Assembly (NCBI GenBank): GCA_000697335.1
Contig: JNEM01016972.1
Span: 1 to 31,171 of the forward strand
Direction: 5' to 3'
DNA: 31,171 nucleotides
Origin: Conidiobolus incongruus B7586
Lineage: Eukaryota; Entomophthoromycota; Entomophthoromycetes; Entomophthorales; Conidiobolaceae
Numbering within the stretch: the first letter of the stretch is position 1; each line of letters starts with the position of its first letter. Both the position numbers and the translations under genes were made by a program. Below the pieces are notes generated by a model that worked only from the letters and a program-made list of their open reading frames with translations, did no database searches and was not told where the DNA came from. Of this stretch, positions 1 to 12,403 are shown one piece after another.

Positions 1-2440
1 AAAATATAGTTTATATAGATATAATTAAGGATTTGATAATTTATTAATAGATATATAAATGAATTTGATTTTATAACATATTTATATAAGTTAATAAATA
101 GTAAATCTTTAAAATTATATATATAAGTTATAAAATATTTTAAGTTAAAACTATAAGAATATTTTTAAATATATATTTTGAAAACTTATTATAGATAGTA
201 TATAAATTAAATAATAACTTTTGTTATTATAATTATTTTTGGTAATTAAGTAAATTTATTTATAAAAAAGAATATTTAATTATCAAATTAAATTAATCTA
301 TATTACATGACAATTTAATTAGTAATAAAAATATTTTATAAAATATTAGAAGTTTAACAAAAGTATATTAAAAAATGAATAAAAACAAAAATATTATTTT
401 TGTAATATTTATTTATTTCCTATACTTTATATGAAAAATTATATCAAAGTTGATATTAACAATATGCCACTATGTAAAATTTAAAGTAATTTTATATTTA
501 AATTCATAATTCAATAATATGAGGTAAAATAAAACATATAATATTAGTTCAAAATAGAGTCAAAAAATAATAAATTAGATCTTTAAAAGTCAATTATAAT
601 ATATTTATTTTATTTTTAAAATAAATGAGTGGTATATAATAAATTTAGTATAAAGTCTTAAATTAACATAAACTGTGATTATTCAAAATGTTGATTTTTG
701 AAAATCATATTAGTATAATAATTCTGGAAGGTTATATACCAATATTAAAACCGATAATTTTATTCAAATGATCTTTTCATCACAAAATTGTATGAATCTT
801 TTTGTGAATATTATTAAATCACGTTGTAATTTTGAAATAAGGGTCAGATTATTAAATACTTTTTAATTGTTTAGGATATTTAAAAAATATTAGTTCTAAA
901 AGTGGAAATACAGGCAACTATCAATATATTTAACTGCTGTGCTGATTGATTTCGGTAAATATGGATACTACTATATAATTAATTAATTCATTAATTATCA
1001 GTTAATTCACTATAATTTATTGTTGATATTTTGGATTATAGAATGCTTAAATGTTTTCATTGGTCATATTTTATTGAAAGATATAAAATAATTCTAATAT
1101 CAACGCTCTGGAGAGAATTCTTGTTAGAACTGTAATGATAATTGTTTTTTAGCATCACGAATGATTATCTCATAGTTCTTCATGATATCATGTAATTAAG
1201 CGAATTTAGAATGTTTATTGATTTGATGGGGCTCTTAAGGATCATATTTCACCAACTAAAAATGAAATATATAAACTCTTAATCCTGTAATTTCAACGAC
1301 TTAGAATTATAAGTCAAGTCATATTAGTATTAAAAATAAATATTTTTTTCTAAAATATTTTGAATTATAGTTTTTTTTAATAATAAATTGAGCTTAATAA
1401 ATAAATTTCAGTTTTGAAATCAAACTCAAGGCTTTTTAATCTGGTAATAAAATTGGTTGAAAATACAGCAAATATGTAAATTCATTAATGATAGCATACA
1501 TTTTTAAACCCTACACAAATTATCTGGAATATATTTCAATAGTATAGTTCATATACTAGTAATCAGGTTTAATTTGTTTGGTCGGTAACATTTGATTCAT
1601 TCATTTATTATCAGAAAGGTCAGAAAATTTTATCCGAAATTAGGATTGGCAAAAGATTTTTGCATTGATTAATGCATCAAATATACCCATCTTTCTCCCA
1701 AACATCAAATATTGAACCTCAATTAGAATTTGTTATTAAGCCGGATCAAAAGTTTTATTCACATCAAAAGGATTAAATCTCTGATTAAAAATAGATTAAT
1801 CTCGATCATCATTTCATTATAAACAAAATATATTTCGTTTTAATGAACCATTATCTTGATTTTAAATAGGTATCAAAGTTAATATTACATTCAGATAATT
1901 GAATATAAGTAATTTGAAATAAATATAAAATCATATTACCTAAAATAGGTATATGAATTTACAATATTAAAAAATTCATTAATACCCGAACTAGTATTCA
2001 TAATAATCAAAGAACTTGAAATATTAATAAATCAAATCATAATGTAATTATAATATATTGATTTAGTGTTTGAACTGGAAGCGTGATAAAAACTCGTGGT
2101 CTAAAATGATTTCATGAGTTTAGAAAGTTACTGTATATGTATTTGTGAATAGATTGGTAGATATCACTATTCTTTCCTTTTGTTACAAAACTAGTCCCGA
2201 GAATGTCTTCTTCAATTCTCATTCATAAATAATAATTGCGTTTGAATAAATATATATGTTTAGAATAAACACAATAGGTAGAAATAGCATACTCAACCAT
2301 TTGCATAGAACCATTGCTATATGTTAATACATAATTTAACGGAATCAACCCCGAACCAAGAAACCTGGTGAAATTGTTTATGTGACCGAATTAATTAGGA
2401 GGAATATCAACAATCAAAGTTTTGTAAAATTAAATTTTAA
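1..2440. other. AT-rich intergenic stretch with coding-like scraps
   Basis: No intact gene is visible. Most of the stretch is near-random A/T. Three islands are richer in G+C and stay open in the + direction for 25-45 codons: about 903-985 (begins WKYRQLSIY, contains AVLIDFG), about 1152-1285 (contains DYLIVLHDIM, then after a stop FRMFIDLMGLL and IIFHQL), and about 1675-1775 (contains MHQIYPSF and EFVIKPDQKFYSHQ). They could be remains of one decayed gene, but I cannot name a family and chance is not excluded. Confidence 0.3.
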
Positions 2441-2442
2441 GG

Positions 2443-2496
2443 TGAAAGGGATTTAACTAATCAATTTGTACCACTACACTTAAAATCCCTTTCATT
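2443..2496. repeat. 12-bp perfect inverted repeat upstream of the ketopantoate reductase gene
   Basis: The arms TGAAAGGGATTT and AAATCCCTTTCA are exact reverse complements about 30 bases apart, around 80 bases before the first ATG of the + strand gene. In this sequence a GGGA/TCCC core is rare, so a 12-bp perfect match stands out. It could be a protein-binding palindrome, a 5' leader hairpin, or the remnant of a small inverted-repeat element. The function is unknown. Confidence 0.55.
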
Positions 2497-2575
2497 TATT
2501 TATTCAATTCAATTAAAAACATTTGATTAGTATAAATATATCACACTATCGTTGAATTCACCCTTTATTTCGATT

Positions 2576-3702
2576 ATGGCAAGAATGAGTTTGAATACCG
2601 AGGACAAATACAAATTGTTAATAGGTAATATTCAGTAATATTCATTTATATGAATGCTTGTCTCATGTCAATATAGTTGGCGGTGGTGGTATTGGCGGAT
2701 TATTCGCTTACTGCTGTAGTAAATCGCCTAAAGTAGAAATCAGCATAGTATGTCGTTCAAACTATCAGCATGTGAAACAGAATGGTTTCCGTATAGATTC
2801 ATGCACTTGGGGAAAACAGGTGTATTACCCAGATCATGGTAATTTATAATCCAATTAACTCATTCTCAATTATTCACCTTTAATTATTATAAATAGTGGT
2901 TGCTAGTATTGAAGAAGCAAGTGAATTACATGAATCTTATGACTTTGTCATCATCACTACCAAAACACACAACACTGACCAAATAGTCCATCTCATTAAG
3001 CCAGTAGTCAGCAGTAAAACTTGTATTGTATTGATCCAGAATGGCGTTGAACTGGAGGACCCTTATATCACCCAATATCCCAACAACTCTTTGATCTCGG
3101 TCGTAACTTTCGTCGGTGTGCACCAAGTGGAGAGTGGGCACTTGGAGCATCTCTTGCCCTTCAAAATGAACTTTGGCAATGGTAGACATACCCCTGATTC
3201 CTACTTGCCTCAAGACCTTTCCAATATAGACAAGTTTGAATCAATTATTGTTGATAGTAAAATAGACTACTTTGTAACTGATCAAATGAGAATGGTATGC
3301 TGGCATAAAGTTCAGTTTAACGGTACTTTGGGTGTTATCACAGTTTTAACTGGAGGAAATACAATTCAAACCGTCTTAACAACCCCCCACACTCGCCAAT
3401 TGGTAGATAATGCCATTCAAGAAGTAGCAGATGTTGCTCAAAAACTTATGGGTAAAGGATTTCCTAGCTGGCTACCGACTGTAGAAATGCATCATAAGCA
3501 AGTGATCAACAATTCGTCACCATATAAGCCATCCATTCTCATTGATTTTGAAAGGGGATTGCCCCTTGAGTTTGAATCCACTCTAGGCAACATCATCAGA
3601 ATAGCGGATGAATTAAACCAACCGGTCCCCATATGCAAAACTAACTACGCCCTCTTAAAGTTACTCAATGCCAAAAACATCTCCAAATATAATTCTAGCT
3701 AA
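2576..3702 (+). CDS. Ketopantoate reductase family protein (2-dehydropantoate 2-reductase), 3 exons
   Basis: Likely NADPH-dependent reduction of 2-dehydropantoate to pantoate in coenzyme A synthesis. Exons are 2576-2624, 2677-2838 and 2897-3702 (introns of 52 and 58 bases), giving 338 residues, a normal length for the family. The short first exon supplies the start of the Rossmann strand (KYKLLIV), which runs across the splice into the nucleotide-binding loop GGGGIGG at residues 18-24. Further family marks are TTKT near residue 93, IQNGVE near 118-123, and the C-terminal catalytic segment WHKVQFNG with Lys208 and Asn212. The family's SxxxDxxxGxxxE pattern is present as Ser283, Asp287 and Glu295. 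The start is the first ATG in frame with the splice. Fungi often carry several paralogues, so the exact substrate (yeast PAN5 equivalent or not) is uncertain. Confidence 0.9.
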
Positions 3703-5539
3703 ATATTTATTAATTAATTAAAAATCATCATGCATTCAAGCTATTCGTTAAAATATATTCACTATTTATAACAGTAATTCAAATCTGAAAAAAGCTCATA
3801 GTTTTCATCAATAGCTCAGTGACGTTGTTATTCAATATTTATCCAATATTCTCCGATTACAATGCTTAACCCTTTTTAGCACTCTTTTATAATTAGGATT
3901 TATTATGGTTATTTCCTGCAGCTTTTATATATGACATACAATTTTAAATTTGATTGATTCATTTTGGACAAATTTAATCAAATCCTAGAATTAAAAAACC
4001 ATAAACAATATTTACTAAAAATTATATTAATTGTATTATCGAACTATCAAACTGATTTCCATATTATATTCTCATATACATAAAAAAGATATGACCTTAA
4101 ATCTAAATCAAAAATTTTTTTTAAAAATATTTTAATTTAAAAATAAAACAAATCTTGAAATATAGCTCAAATACTAAATTCACTAGTTCAAATTAACCAA
4201 TACTATAAAATGTCGTCAATTATTTGAAGCCTGACTCTTAATATAAAATTGGGATTGAATAAGCTTGGTATATTAGTTATTTGAATCAAATGATAGTTAT
4301 TAAATATATAGTACTAGTTACAATACACTATCCCTAACTTTTATTAGTTAATTATTATATATTTAAACCAATAAAAATTCTCAATAATTAAATATTTTAA
4401 TAAAAGTTTTTAAATTTATTATTTAATATTTTTATTTCTTTTGAATAAATTTTATAATTTAATATATTATAAATAAAAAATAATTTAATAAGATTTTTTA
4501 ATCTAATACATCATTATATAATTTTATAATATAAATTAATTAAAATTATGAACAATAGAATTGAATTTTAATAAAAATAATCAAGAACAGATATTACCAA
4601 ATATATTGTAAAAATAAACTTAGGAAAGAGTATTATTAAACAAAAATAACTCCAATAAGAATTATATATTGACTAATTATGAATAAATCAGTACAAATAG
4701 GTTGAGATAATATTAAATGTTTTAAACTGTAAATGTGTACACAATTTTTATTTTATGCATTTAAGGAATTTTTAATCATATTCAATCTGAATAATGTGAT
4801 TTTATGAGATTTGTAAATAATTCTCAGTATAGTTTAATTTTATAAATTCAATGAATGAAAATTTAATATGCTTTCATTTGGAATGTGAAAATGTGCGATG
4901 TATTAACTGTTTTTTATTTGATAATCAAAATTTTATTAGATCATTAAAACTATTCAAAAAATTCAATATTGAATAATTATTTTCCATATACATATATAGT
5001 CAATGTTATTATACATTTATTGAACTTATATATAAATTCAATAGTATATCAATGACATAAAACTATATAATTAATTATAAAAATAAATTCATTCAATGTA
5101 TTGCTTAAATCAATGAATAGAAAATCAATAATGAAACGGGATTTAAGGGCATCAAGCTAATATTTTAGTTTGATAATTATTTTTCAAATTAGATTAAACG
5201 AAAAAGAATGTAATGTACTTAACTAGCAAGGCTAATTAGATTAATTACTCAGAAATTAATGAATTAAATCATCTGCTAAAAGTATAAAAAATCAAAAGAA
5301 AATAAAATTATAAAACATTTGACCAGTTGATAAAAAACAACGACTATCTGAAAAGTTATATTATAAATTGTAATTGTTAAAAATACTTTGAATTGAGCTT
5401 CATGAATTGATATTTTAAAAATTTTACACAATTAACTAAATAACTATAAATTTGGTTATTAATAATATCATGGCAATATTTCGATGCTCAAGTCACAGTG
5501 TTAATGTGTAAATTTCGCCTATAGGTTCTAAGCTTGAAA
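3703..5539. other. AT-rich intergenic stretch
   Basis: This lies between the 3' ends of two convergent genes (ketopantoate reductase on + and HOG1 on -). Both strands are dense in stops, with only A/T-rich low-complexity sequence and homopolymer runs. I saw no RNA gene, repeat unit or coding island. Confidence 0.6.
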
Positions 5540-7214
5540 TTATTGCATTTGGGCGACTGGTACTTGGGCGTTGTTGCCTCCTCCATTGGAGTGGAAGTCC
5601 ATTATTTCGGAATACATCATAACTAAACATATGAATTAGCATATACTCAAAAACAAGATAAAAGTAAAAAAATTACCTTTCCAAGTTTCGACAGGTAAGT
5701 CTGAATCACTGAAAGACCAATCGAACTTTTCAGTAGCTACGGGTTCATCATTTTCATCATGATAACATTCAATATAAGGATGAGAAAGGGCTTGAGTAGC
5801 GGTGATACGTTTGCGAGAGTCAAAGACAAGCATCTTTTCAAGTAAGTCGACAGCGTCAGGATCAGCACCAGCAAACCTTGTTGAGAAAGGTACTTTAGTC
5901 ATAACAGGTAATGATTTAACGAATCTTAATGTCTAAATAGAAATTAATTAGCAATTAAAATTTACAAAAATTAAAATAATTACGTTTTCACTACAAATAG
6001 TATCAATAACTTCATCAGAAGGAGTACCTAGTAACTCAGTAATGATAGAAAATTGATGAACATCTATAGTTAAATAGTGTGAGACTTAGTTAATAATAAG
6101 GAATTGAATATTATTACGATCTTTTCCAGGGAAAAGCGGCTTTCCTTCAAGCATTTCAGCAAAGATACAACCAGCACTCCAAATATCGACTATAAAGAAA
6201 ATAAGAATCAGACAATTAATGGTTTAAATAAATAATTTTATAATTACCAGCAACGTCATATTTTTGCCAAGTCAACATAATTTCTGGGGCTCTATAATAA
6301 CGAGTAGAGACATAACCAGTCATTTGAGGGTCCTGGATACGAGCCAAACCAAAATCGCAAATCTATATATAGTTGATAAATAAAATCCATATTAAAAAAT
6401 TAATTAAATATAAATACCTTCAGATCACAGTTTTCATTGATTAAGATATTGCTAGGTTTCTAAAAAAGCAAATAAATTTGTTACGAAATTGAATGAATAA
6501 TTTGAATATATAACACTTACTAAATCACGATGAACAACACCGGCAGAATGAACATATTTAAGACCTCGCTAAAAATGTTTAGTAATTCCAATAAATAGAA
6601 TATTAAAAATGAATTGAATTACCAAAATTTGGTATAAAAAGTATTGGATAAATTGCTTTTCCAAAGGTCTTGAAGTCAATAATCGATGTAAATCAGTTCC
6701 CAATAATTCGGTAACAAAATAGCTATAAAATAAAAAAATATTATTAAAAATTAATAAAAACAAAATTAAATGAACTTACATATCTTCCATAGGAGAAATA
6801 AAAATATCAGACAAGCTGATAATCTAAAAACAAAATAAACATATGTCAAAAAATTGAATATTTAAATTATTTACATTGTCATGACGGAAATGTTTTAATA
6901 ATTTTAATTCTCTATAGGTTCTCTTAGCTAATACAGGGGTACTGAACGGTTTCATAATCTTTTTGATAGCTACAGAGCGGTCGACTAAGGTATCTTGGGC
7001 AGAGCTAATACAAAGTGTTAATCATACAAGTATAAATGTTAAAATAGATTAGATTTACCAAACAAGCCCAAAAGCACCCATACCGATGGGCTGGAGATCG
7101 GTATACCTACATTGAGGTGTCAATATAATCAAATTATATCTGAAAGCAAGATAATAACCTTGAGGTAACTTCAAAAATAGTACCAAAGACAGACAACTTA
7201 ACGAAATCTCCCAT
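5540..7214 (-). CDS. HOG1: Hog1-type stress-activated MAP kinase (p38 family), 12 exons
   Basis: Terminal Ser/Thr kinase of the high-osmolarity/stress cascade, which moves to the nucleus on activation. Exons on the minus strand: 7214-7159, 7106-7059, 7004-6875, 6823-6780, 6722-6623, 6568-6521, 6459-6418, 6362-6248, 6189-6118, 6063-5984, 5932-5677, 5622-5540. All 11 introns are GT-AG and 51-61 bases long. The 357-residue product keeps the glycine loop GMGAFG (27-32), Lys49 in VAIKK, HRDLKPSN with Asp141, DFG at 159-161, and the activation lip TGY (171-173) that identifies the p38/Hog1 class rather than [17 protein letters not shown] and ETWKVMMYSE match Hog1 closely. The C-terminal tail after the kinase domain is short compared with the yeast protein. 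All key residues are intact, so it should be active. Confidence 0.97.
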
Positions 7215-8458
7215 ATTGAAAAGTAATAAATTAGTAAAAGTTTAATTTCAAATTATTTATTAATGAAAGTGTATAGATATCAATAAATTGTAAAAGCTTA
7301 AAAAAAGAGAACCGATGACCTATTGAAATATTTCATTGATTACTTTTATTTGAAACCAATACTTTTATGACATCATATAGCATTATATTGAACTGAATTG
7401 AATTGTACAAAACTTCTATTCAGTTAAAATTATAGGCTATTTAATCGAACTTCAAGTTTACTCTAAGATTATGATTGGTTAGTTTCTTTCCAACAAAGAT
7501 CAAGGTGACATTGTGGGAAAATGAAATCATAAATAAATCAAAGAAAAATTGAGTAAAAAATCGATTGGCCATAATTAATCATCTAATAAATATTCGGCAA
7601 ATAAGGTTATGAATGGTGAAAATAGTTTAAGCATTTGAATATTATTGTCTTTATTATATTTAAAGTATTTAAAATATATAGTATCAGTTTTAATTTATAA
7701 CTATATCATCGTTCAAATCTTTTTAGAATTTTTTTACCTATAAAAAATATGCATAATAAATATAAAACATTGATTTAAATAATTTTCAAACACCAATCAT
7801 ATATATATATGGATATGACATTGATTAACAATGTAATGTTGAAATATAATTTAACATTTAGTACATAAAATTTTAGACTATTACGTCAAATATCTATTAA
7901 TTTTTTAATATCTTATATCTCATTTAATAATATTAATATTATGTAATATGTTTGGCTAAACTCAAATATATAACTAGGGACATATTTCCACAGAATAATA
8001 GATAAATTTAAACATAGTTATAAAGAGATAATCATATAAACGAACATAAATTTAGTCAATATTATCAATACTAGAATTTATTCTAATATGAATTTGATAT
8101 AAATATGATATCTTGAAATACCTACCAAAATGAATTATTAATATATATAATTAATAGAAAATTAAATCTTGCAAGACTTATTATAGGAATATGAGATCTA
8201 TTTAAAAATAGAATAAAAAATTGAAATATAAAGATATTATAAATAATGATATTTATAATGATACATAGTTTAATTTAATTTCCTAATAAGAACAATTTCA
8301 AAATAAAGATGTCATAATATATATTATATATTTGATAATGTAATAGATAATAAACTCAAGGAGTATTCGTAATAACTAAAATAGAGAATAGTGTAATTTT
8401 TGATACAGAAATACTAAGTCACTTAATATAGTAAGAAGGGTTAAAAATGTCCACAAGA
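7215..8458. other. AT-rich intergenic stretch
   Basis: This is the promoter side of HOG1 and the 3' side of MAT1/TFB3, both on the minus strand. I see only A/T-rich sequence, including an (AT)n run near 7799-7810, with no open coding island and no clear regulatory motif I could defend. Confidence 0.6.
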
Positions 8459-9698
8459 TTAAATATTTTGTATAGGGACATCAACATCGATTGCCATATG
8501 AGCCGCTTCAATAGCTCTCAAATAAGCAGAAGTAACAGAATAGCCTCCAGCAGCTGCTTTTTTTTCAATGTTATTTAAGGCGGGTCGACAAATTCTATAT
8601 ATGAAATTTAGCAATTAAAATAAATGAATAAAATAGAAATAAATTACGGATCATGGTATCTTCGTCTCATTTCAATGTCAATAGGAGCGTAAATAGGTTC
8701 AAACGGAGTATAGAAAGTATCGTCTTCTTCTTCATTCTTATTTAAATCGAACCTTGGATCGTACCTGGTACGCAAAGATTTCGCCTTAAGCTCGGCAGCC
8801 GACAGCTCTTTATTTTTACGTTTCATCCTCTTTTGTTCATTAATAATATCCGAAGCACTTCTATTCGAATTGGCAAGATTGGATATAATGCTATCTGCTG
8901 CCTGTTTTTTCATTTCTTCCTCCTCTTTAATCAATCTCAGAGACTCTTGCATTCCTTCGGTTTTTAAACGTCTCTCCTCTTCTTGGAGGCGTCTGTAACG
9001 ATTTTCTTCTTCATTCTATCGGAATTATATTATTATAAATATATATTGTAAATGTATGTTATATTAAAGAAAATTACATCTCTTTGTGCATTAATTTTAA
9101 TTATTTCCTTATTCTCCTCTTCATACTTTTTAATTGCAGCTTCAGTTTGTTCAACATCAGTATTATAAAGAAGATTCATTACTAAAGAATAATTTAATGT
9201 CAAATAAATTAATGAATATTAAATATAAATAATCACCATATTCTTCAACCATTTCTAAATAATCGTTAAAGCTCTTTAAGTCTGGAAAATTATCACGTCT
9301 CTTATTAAACCTATATCAAACGAACATTAATTTTGAATCATATTTTTTTCAATAAGATATTATACGTTTTGGCCAATCTTTTCCTGATTATTACTTCTTT
9401 TTCAACTTCAATATCTTCAAAATATTGAGGACTAAAATCCGTCTTTCTTAACGTTTTATTACAGGCGTGACATTTTGCATTACCATTCGCAAAAGTGGAA
9501 TTAACGCAAGATTGACACCTTTAAATAAACAACTTATTAGTAAATATTTAATAAAAGGATTAATAATTTATACATTTTATGAAAACAACTGCTTAATAGC
9601 AAGACCATATTAGGGTTTAAATAACGATTATTTTGGCATAAAGGACAAACTTCATCACTTTGATAAGGAATCAATTCAGGTTTACTATTTAGCATCAT
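8459..9698 (-). CDS. TFB3: CDK-activating kinase assembly factor MAT1/Tfb3 (TFIIH), 6 exons
   Basis: Bridges the CDK-activating kinase module to core TFIIH, in transcription initiation and nucleotide excision repair (nuclear). Minus-strand exons: 9698-9574, 9518-9366, 9310-9237, 9181-9078, 9015-8648, 8594-8459, with five GT-AG introns of 53-62 bases. The 319-residue product equals the usual family size. The N-terminal C3HC4 RING is complete: Cys18, Cys21, Cys38, His40, Cys43, Cys46, Cys58 and Cys61, with the family's YLNPN stretch between the first pairs. After the RING come FSPQYFEDIEVEKEV and FNKRRDNFPDLKSFNDYLE, diagnostic of MAT1. A charged coiled-coil-like helix follows (about 130-210), and the C-terminus carries the conserved AGGY. 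Two adjacent ATGs (9698 and 9695) are possible starts; I took the first. Confidence 0.95.
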
Positions 9699-11938
9699 AT
9701 TATTGTAATCTAATTTTTATTTTTATTTTTAATTTTGATTTGAAATCGTGTATCTAACCCAAATTTAAATCAAATATTTTTGGCAAATATTATGGGATTC
9801 CCGATTTTTTTAATTCAGACTTTGAAAAGGTTGCTAAAAAGCAGTCATAATAAATATGCCTCATCATATTATATATTTGTAATATTATATTTTAATAAAA
9901 ATACTTTTATTTATATTATTTATTGATTTTTAGATAAATCTTCATATATATTTAAAACTGTTCTAATCTCTTAAAATTAAACGAAATAAGTTGCAATGGT
10001 TTAATAATATAATAATCAAGTATATATATAAATAATATTCTAATATACTAAATATTAAGATATAGATTCTAATCAATATCATTTAATAGTAAAATAAATA
10101 GTAGAATATAAATTCCAAAATATAATGGTTGTCAATTATTAGATATGTTAAGGACACATTTAAAGGTATAGTAGAAATTGAATCACAAAATGCTGTCATT
10201 GTTAATATTATTGCCGGATTGACTCTCAAAGATCGTCATTGATTTATCTAATAATATCTATATTTATTTTGATATAATTTTGTCATTGTTTAGTTTAATT
10301 TAGTTACAAATCATGTTTTGTTCAATTTTTTAAACATAATTTATTGAATACAAAGTGGAACTTGATATTTTATTGATTGATATAATCTCTTGATAATATT
10401 ATCATCCTACTGATTAGACCAAAAGTTCTATATAACTTGGTTTCAAAAAGGATATAATAATTAGATCTATGCAAAATAAAACAAATTGATATAACTGAGA
10501 TATTTATATATGATAAACACCTATAAAATAATTAAATTGAATTGTTTCAGTTTAATTGAACAATATTATATCAATATTTGAATATTTTAAATATTTAGAT
10601 ATCATATAATTTTAATAGTTAAAGTGTCAATTGATAATCAATATATTTTATTTAATTCAAAATATACTTCAATTCATCAGAGTATTCCTTATATATCTAT
10701 ATAAAATACTCAGCATTGTTGTGATATCACGCTATTGATAATCTATTTATAAATAATTTGTATAACTTTTAGTTATTGAATAATAAGCTAATAATTAATA
10801 ATTAACAATTGTTGTGTGCATTACAAACTTCATCAATTCAACTGCAAGTGTAAAATCTAAAAAACTAAAGGTAATTGGATCACTATTTTTAAATAATGAA
10901 TGATTGTCAAAATTTAAAAATATATTTGGATTTAATAGTTTTCAATTTTTTAAATTGCTAGTAACATCAATTTAGATCATATATTCCGTTGTATAAAATC
11001 TTAGTACGTATTGTAATATCTTTAATATCTTTAATATTATAATTTTTGATGAATATCTAAAAAATATATACTCCTGAAATAATATAAGAAGAGCTGTGAT
11101 ATAGATTTTTATATTTATTTTGATGATTAAAGAGATAATATTTCTAGAAAAATAGTTGAAAAATAAGGATATGCATAATTTATGGTATAAAATTTTTGAT
11201 AAAAAATTTATGTCGCTATAGTTAAATAGAATGTATCAGTTATTCATCAAGTACATTAATTTTGGTTAATATACAAACAATTTTGGATAAAATACAACTA
11301 ATTTATATATCAGGTATATTAGCATGTTTTTAACTTTAAACCTAATTCAATATTATTTGTATTTAATGTAATAATTTTCATTTATTCTTTAACAGTACAT
11401 GAACAATTTTGATTTTAACTTAATATTCTATTTTAATTTGCACTAAAATTTTCGATTAACGTTCTTATTTAATCACTTTTTGTCTATAACAAAATGATAT
11501 TGTCAATCAAATCAAATCAAATACTATCCAATAAATTTCGTCTTGAACTATATTAATTTTAAAAGATCATATATTATAATATTGTATTCTATATTAAAGT
11601 ATATATTCAATAACAGCCATTCTTAACTTGTCAAATTTTTATAAGATATTCAATGTTTTTAAAACATCACAAACCGTTCCCAATAGAGGGAGTCATCTAT
11701 TCAAATCCTAGGTTATCAATATAAAAAACCAAATACTTTTAAATTATGCTTACATATATCGCATAATATATTAATATATCAATACTTAATTTCAAATAGC
11801 TATCGAATGATATCCTAAGAAAGACTGGATAAAAATTTATATGATTCATTCGTTTCTTATTAATTAAAGTATTGTTATAAATATCGCATATTATCCTCCA
11901 CAGAAGATACCAGTTTGAAAAACATATACCAAAATAAT
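9699..11938. other. AT-rich intergenic stretch between divergent genes
   Basis: The stretch separates the start of MAT1/TFB3 (minus) from the start of the ML-domain gene (plus), so it holds both promoters. Near 10165-10242 there is a short + strand open run (contains VIVNIIAGLTLKDRH) slightly richer in G+C, too short to call a gene. Otherwise I see only A/T-rich sequence. Confidence 0.5.
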
Positions 11939-12403
11939 ATGAATAGTTTGGTGTTTTATTCAATAGCATTTTTCAATCTATTTAACTCAGAAGATGTAAA
12001 AAATTGCGAAGTTGAGAAAACTAATGTATTTTATCCATGTACACTTCTTTCTGATATTTTCAAAGTAACTAAAGCAACATTAAAGCCTGAAAAGATCAAG
12101 CCAGGGGAACATCTATATATCACAGTTTGGGGCAATTTAACTCAGCGTGTCAATGGTGGGTATTGGAGAGTCACAACCTCTTTAGGTCCCTTTAGTTATT
12201 ACCTAGTAGATCAGCAACTTTCTAAGGAAAAGTGGGAAGCGCCTTTATTTTTTCCAATGGATCCTGGGCCTAAAAAAGTTGAGAGAAAATTTTTGGTTCC
12301 TTCAATTGCTCCCCCACTTACTTATAGAATAGTCGCATCGGCACAAAATGATGAGCAAGAAACTCTCTTTGAGCTTAATGCTAATCTTAAAATTGAGTTT
12401 TGA
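11939..12403 (+). CDS. Secreted ML-domain (MD-2/NPC2-like) lipid-binding protein, intronless
   Basis: ML-domain proteins bind a single lipid (sterol or phospholipid) in a beta-sandwich pocket and act in the vacuole/secretory lumen or outside the cell. The product is 154 residues from the first real ATG; an in-frame upstream TTG at 11915 is not a credible start. It opens with a hydrophobic signal-peptide-like segment (MNSLVFYSIAFFNLF). Family features follow: KATLKPEKIKPGE, an N-glycosylation-type NLT, a central FSYYLVDQQL strand, and PPLTYRIVASAQNDE resembling the end of fungal PG/PI-transfer proteins and NPC2. It has only two cysteines (in NCEVEK and YPCTLL), whereas NPC2 proteins usually have six in three disulfides. 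It has no intron, unlike every other complete gene here. Confidence 0.82.
   Translation: MNSLVFYSIAFFNLFNSEDVKNCEVEKTNVFYPCTLLSDIFKVTKATLKPEKIKPGEHLYITVWGNLTQRVNGGYWRVTTSLGPFSYYLVDQQLSKEKWEAPLFFPMDPGPKKVERKFLVPSIAPPLTYRIVASAQNDEQETLFELNANLKIEF

Noticed and set aside
2926-3213. Minus-strand open frame of 95 codons inside the ketopantoate reductase exon
   Set aside because: It is antisense to a clearly conserved coding exon and has no recognisable domain.
4080-4150. A/T homopolymer runs suggesting a repeat or CRISPR-like spacing
   Set aside because: No repeated unit of constant length was found here or elsewhere; these are simple low-complexity runs.
10165-10242. Short coding-like run containing VIVNIIAGLTLKDRH
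   Set aside because: About 25 codons only, no supporting splice signals or neighbouring blocks; chance is likely.
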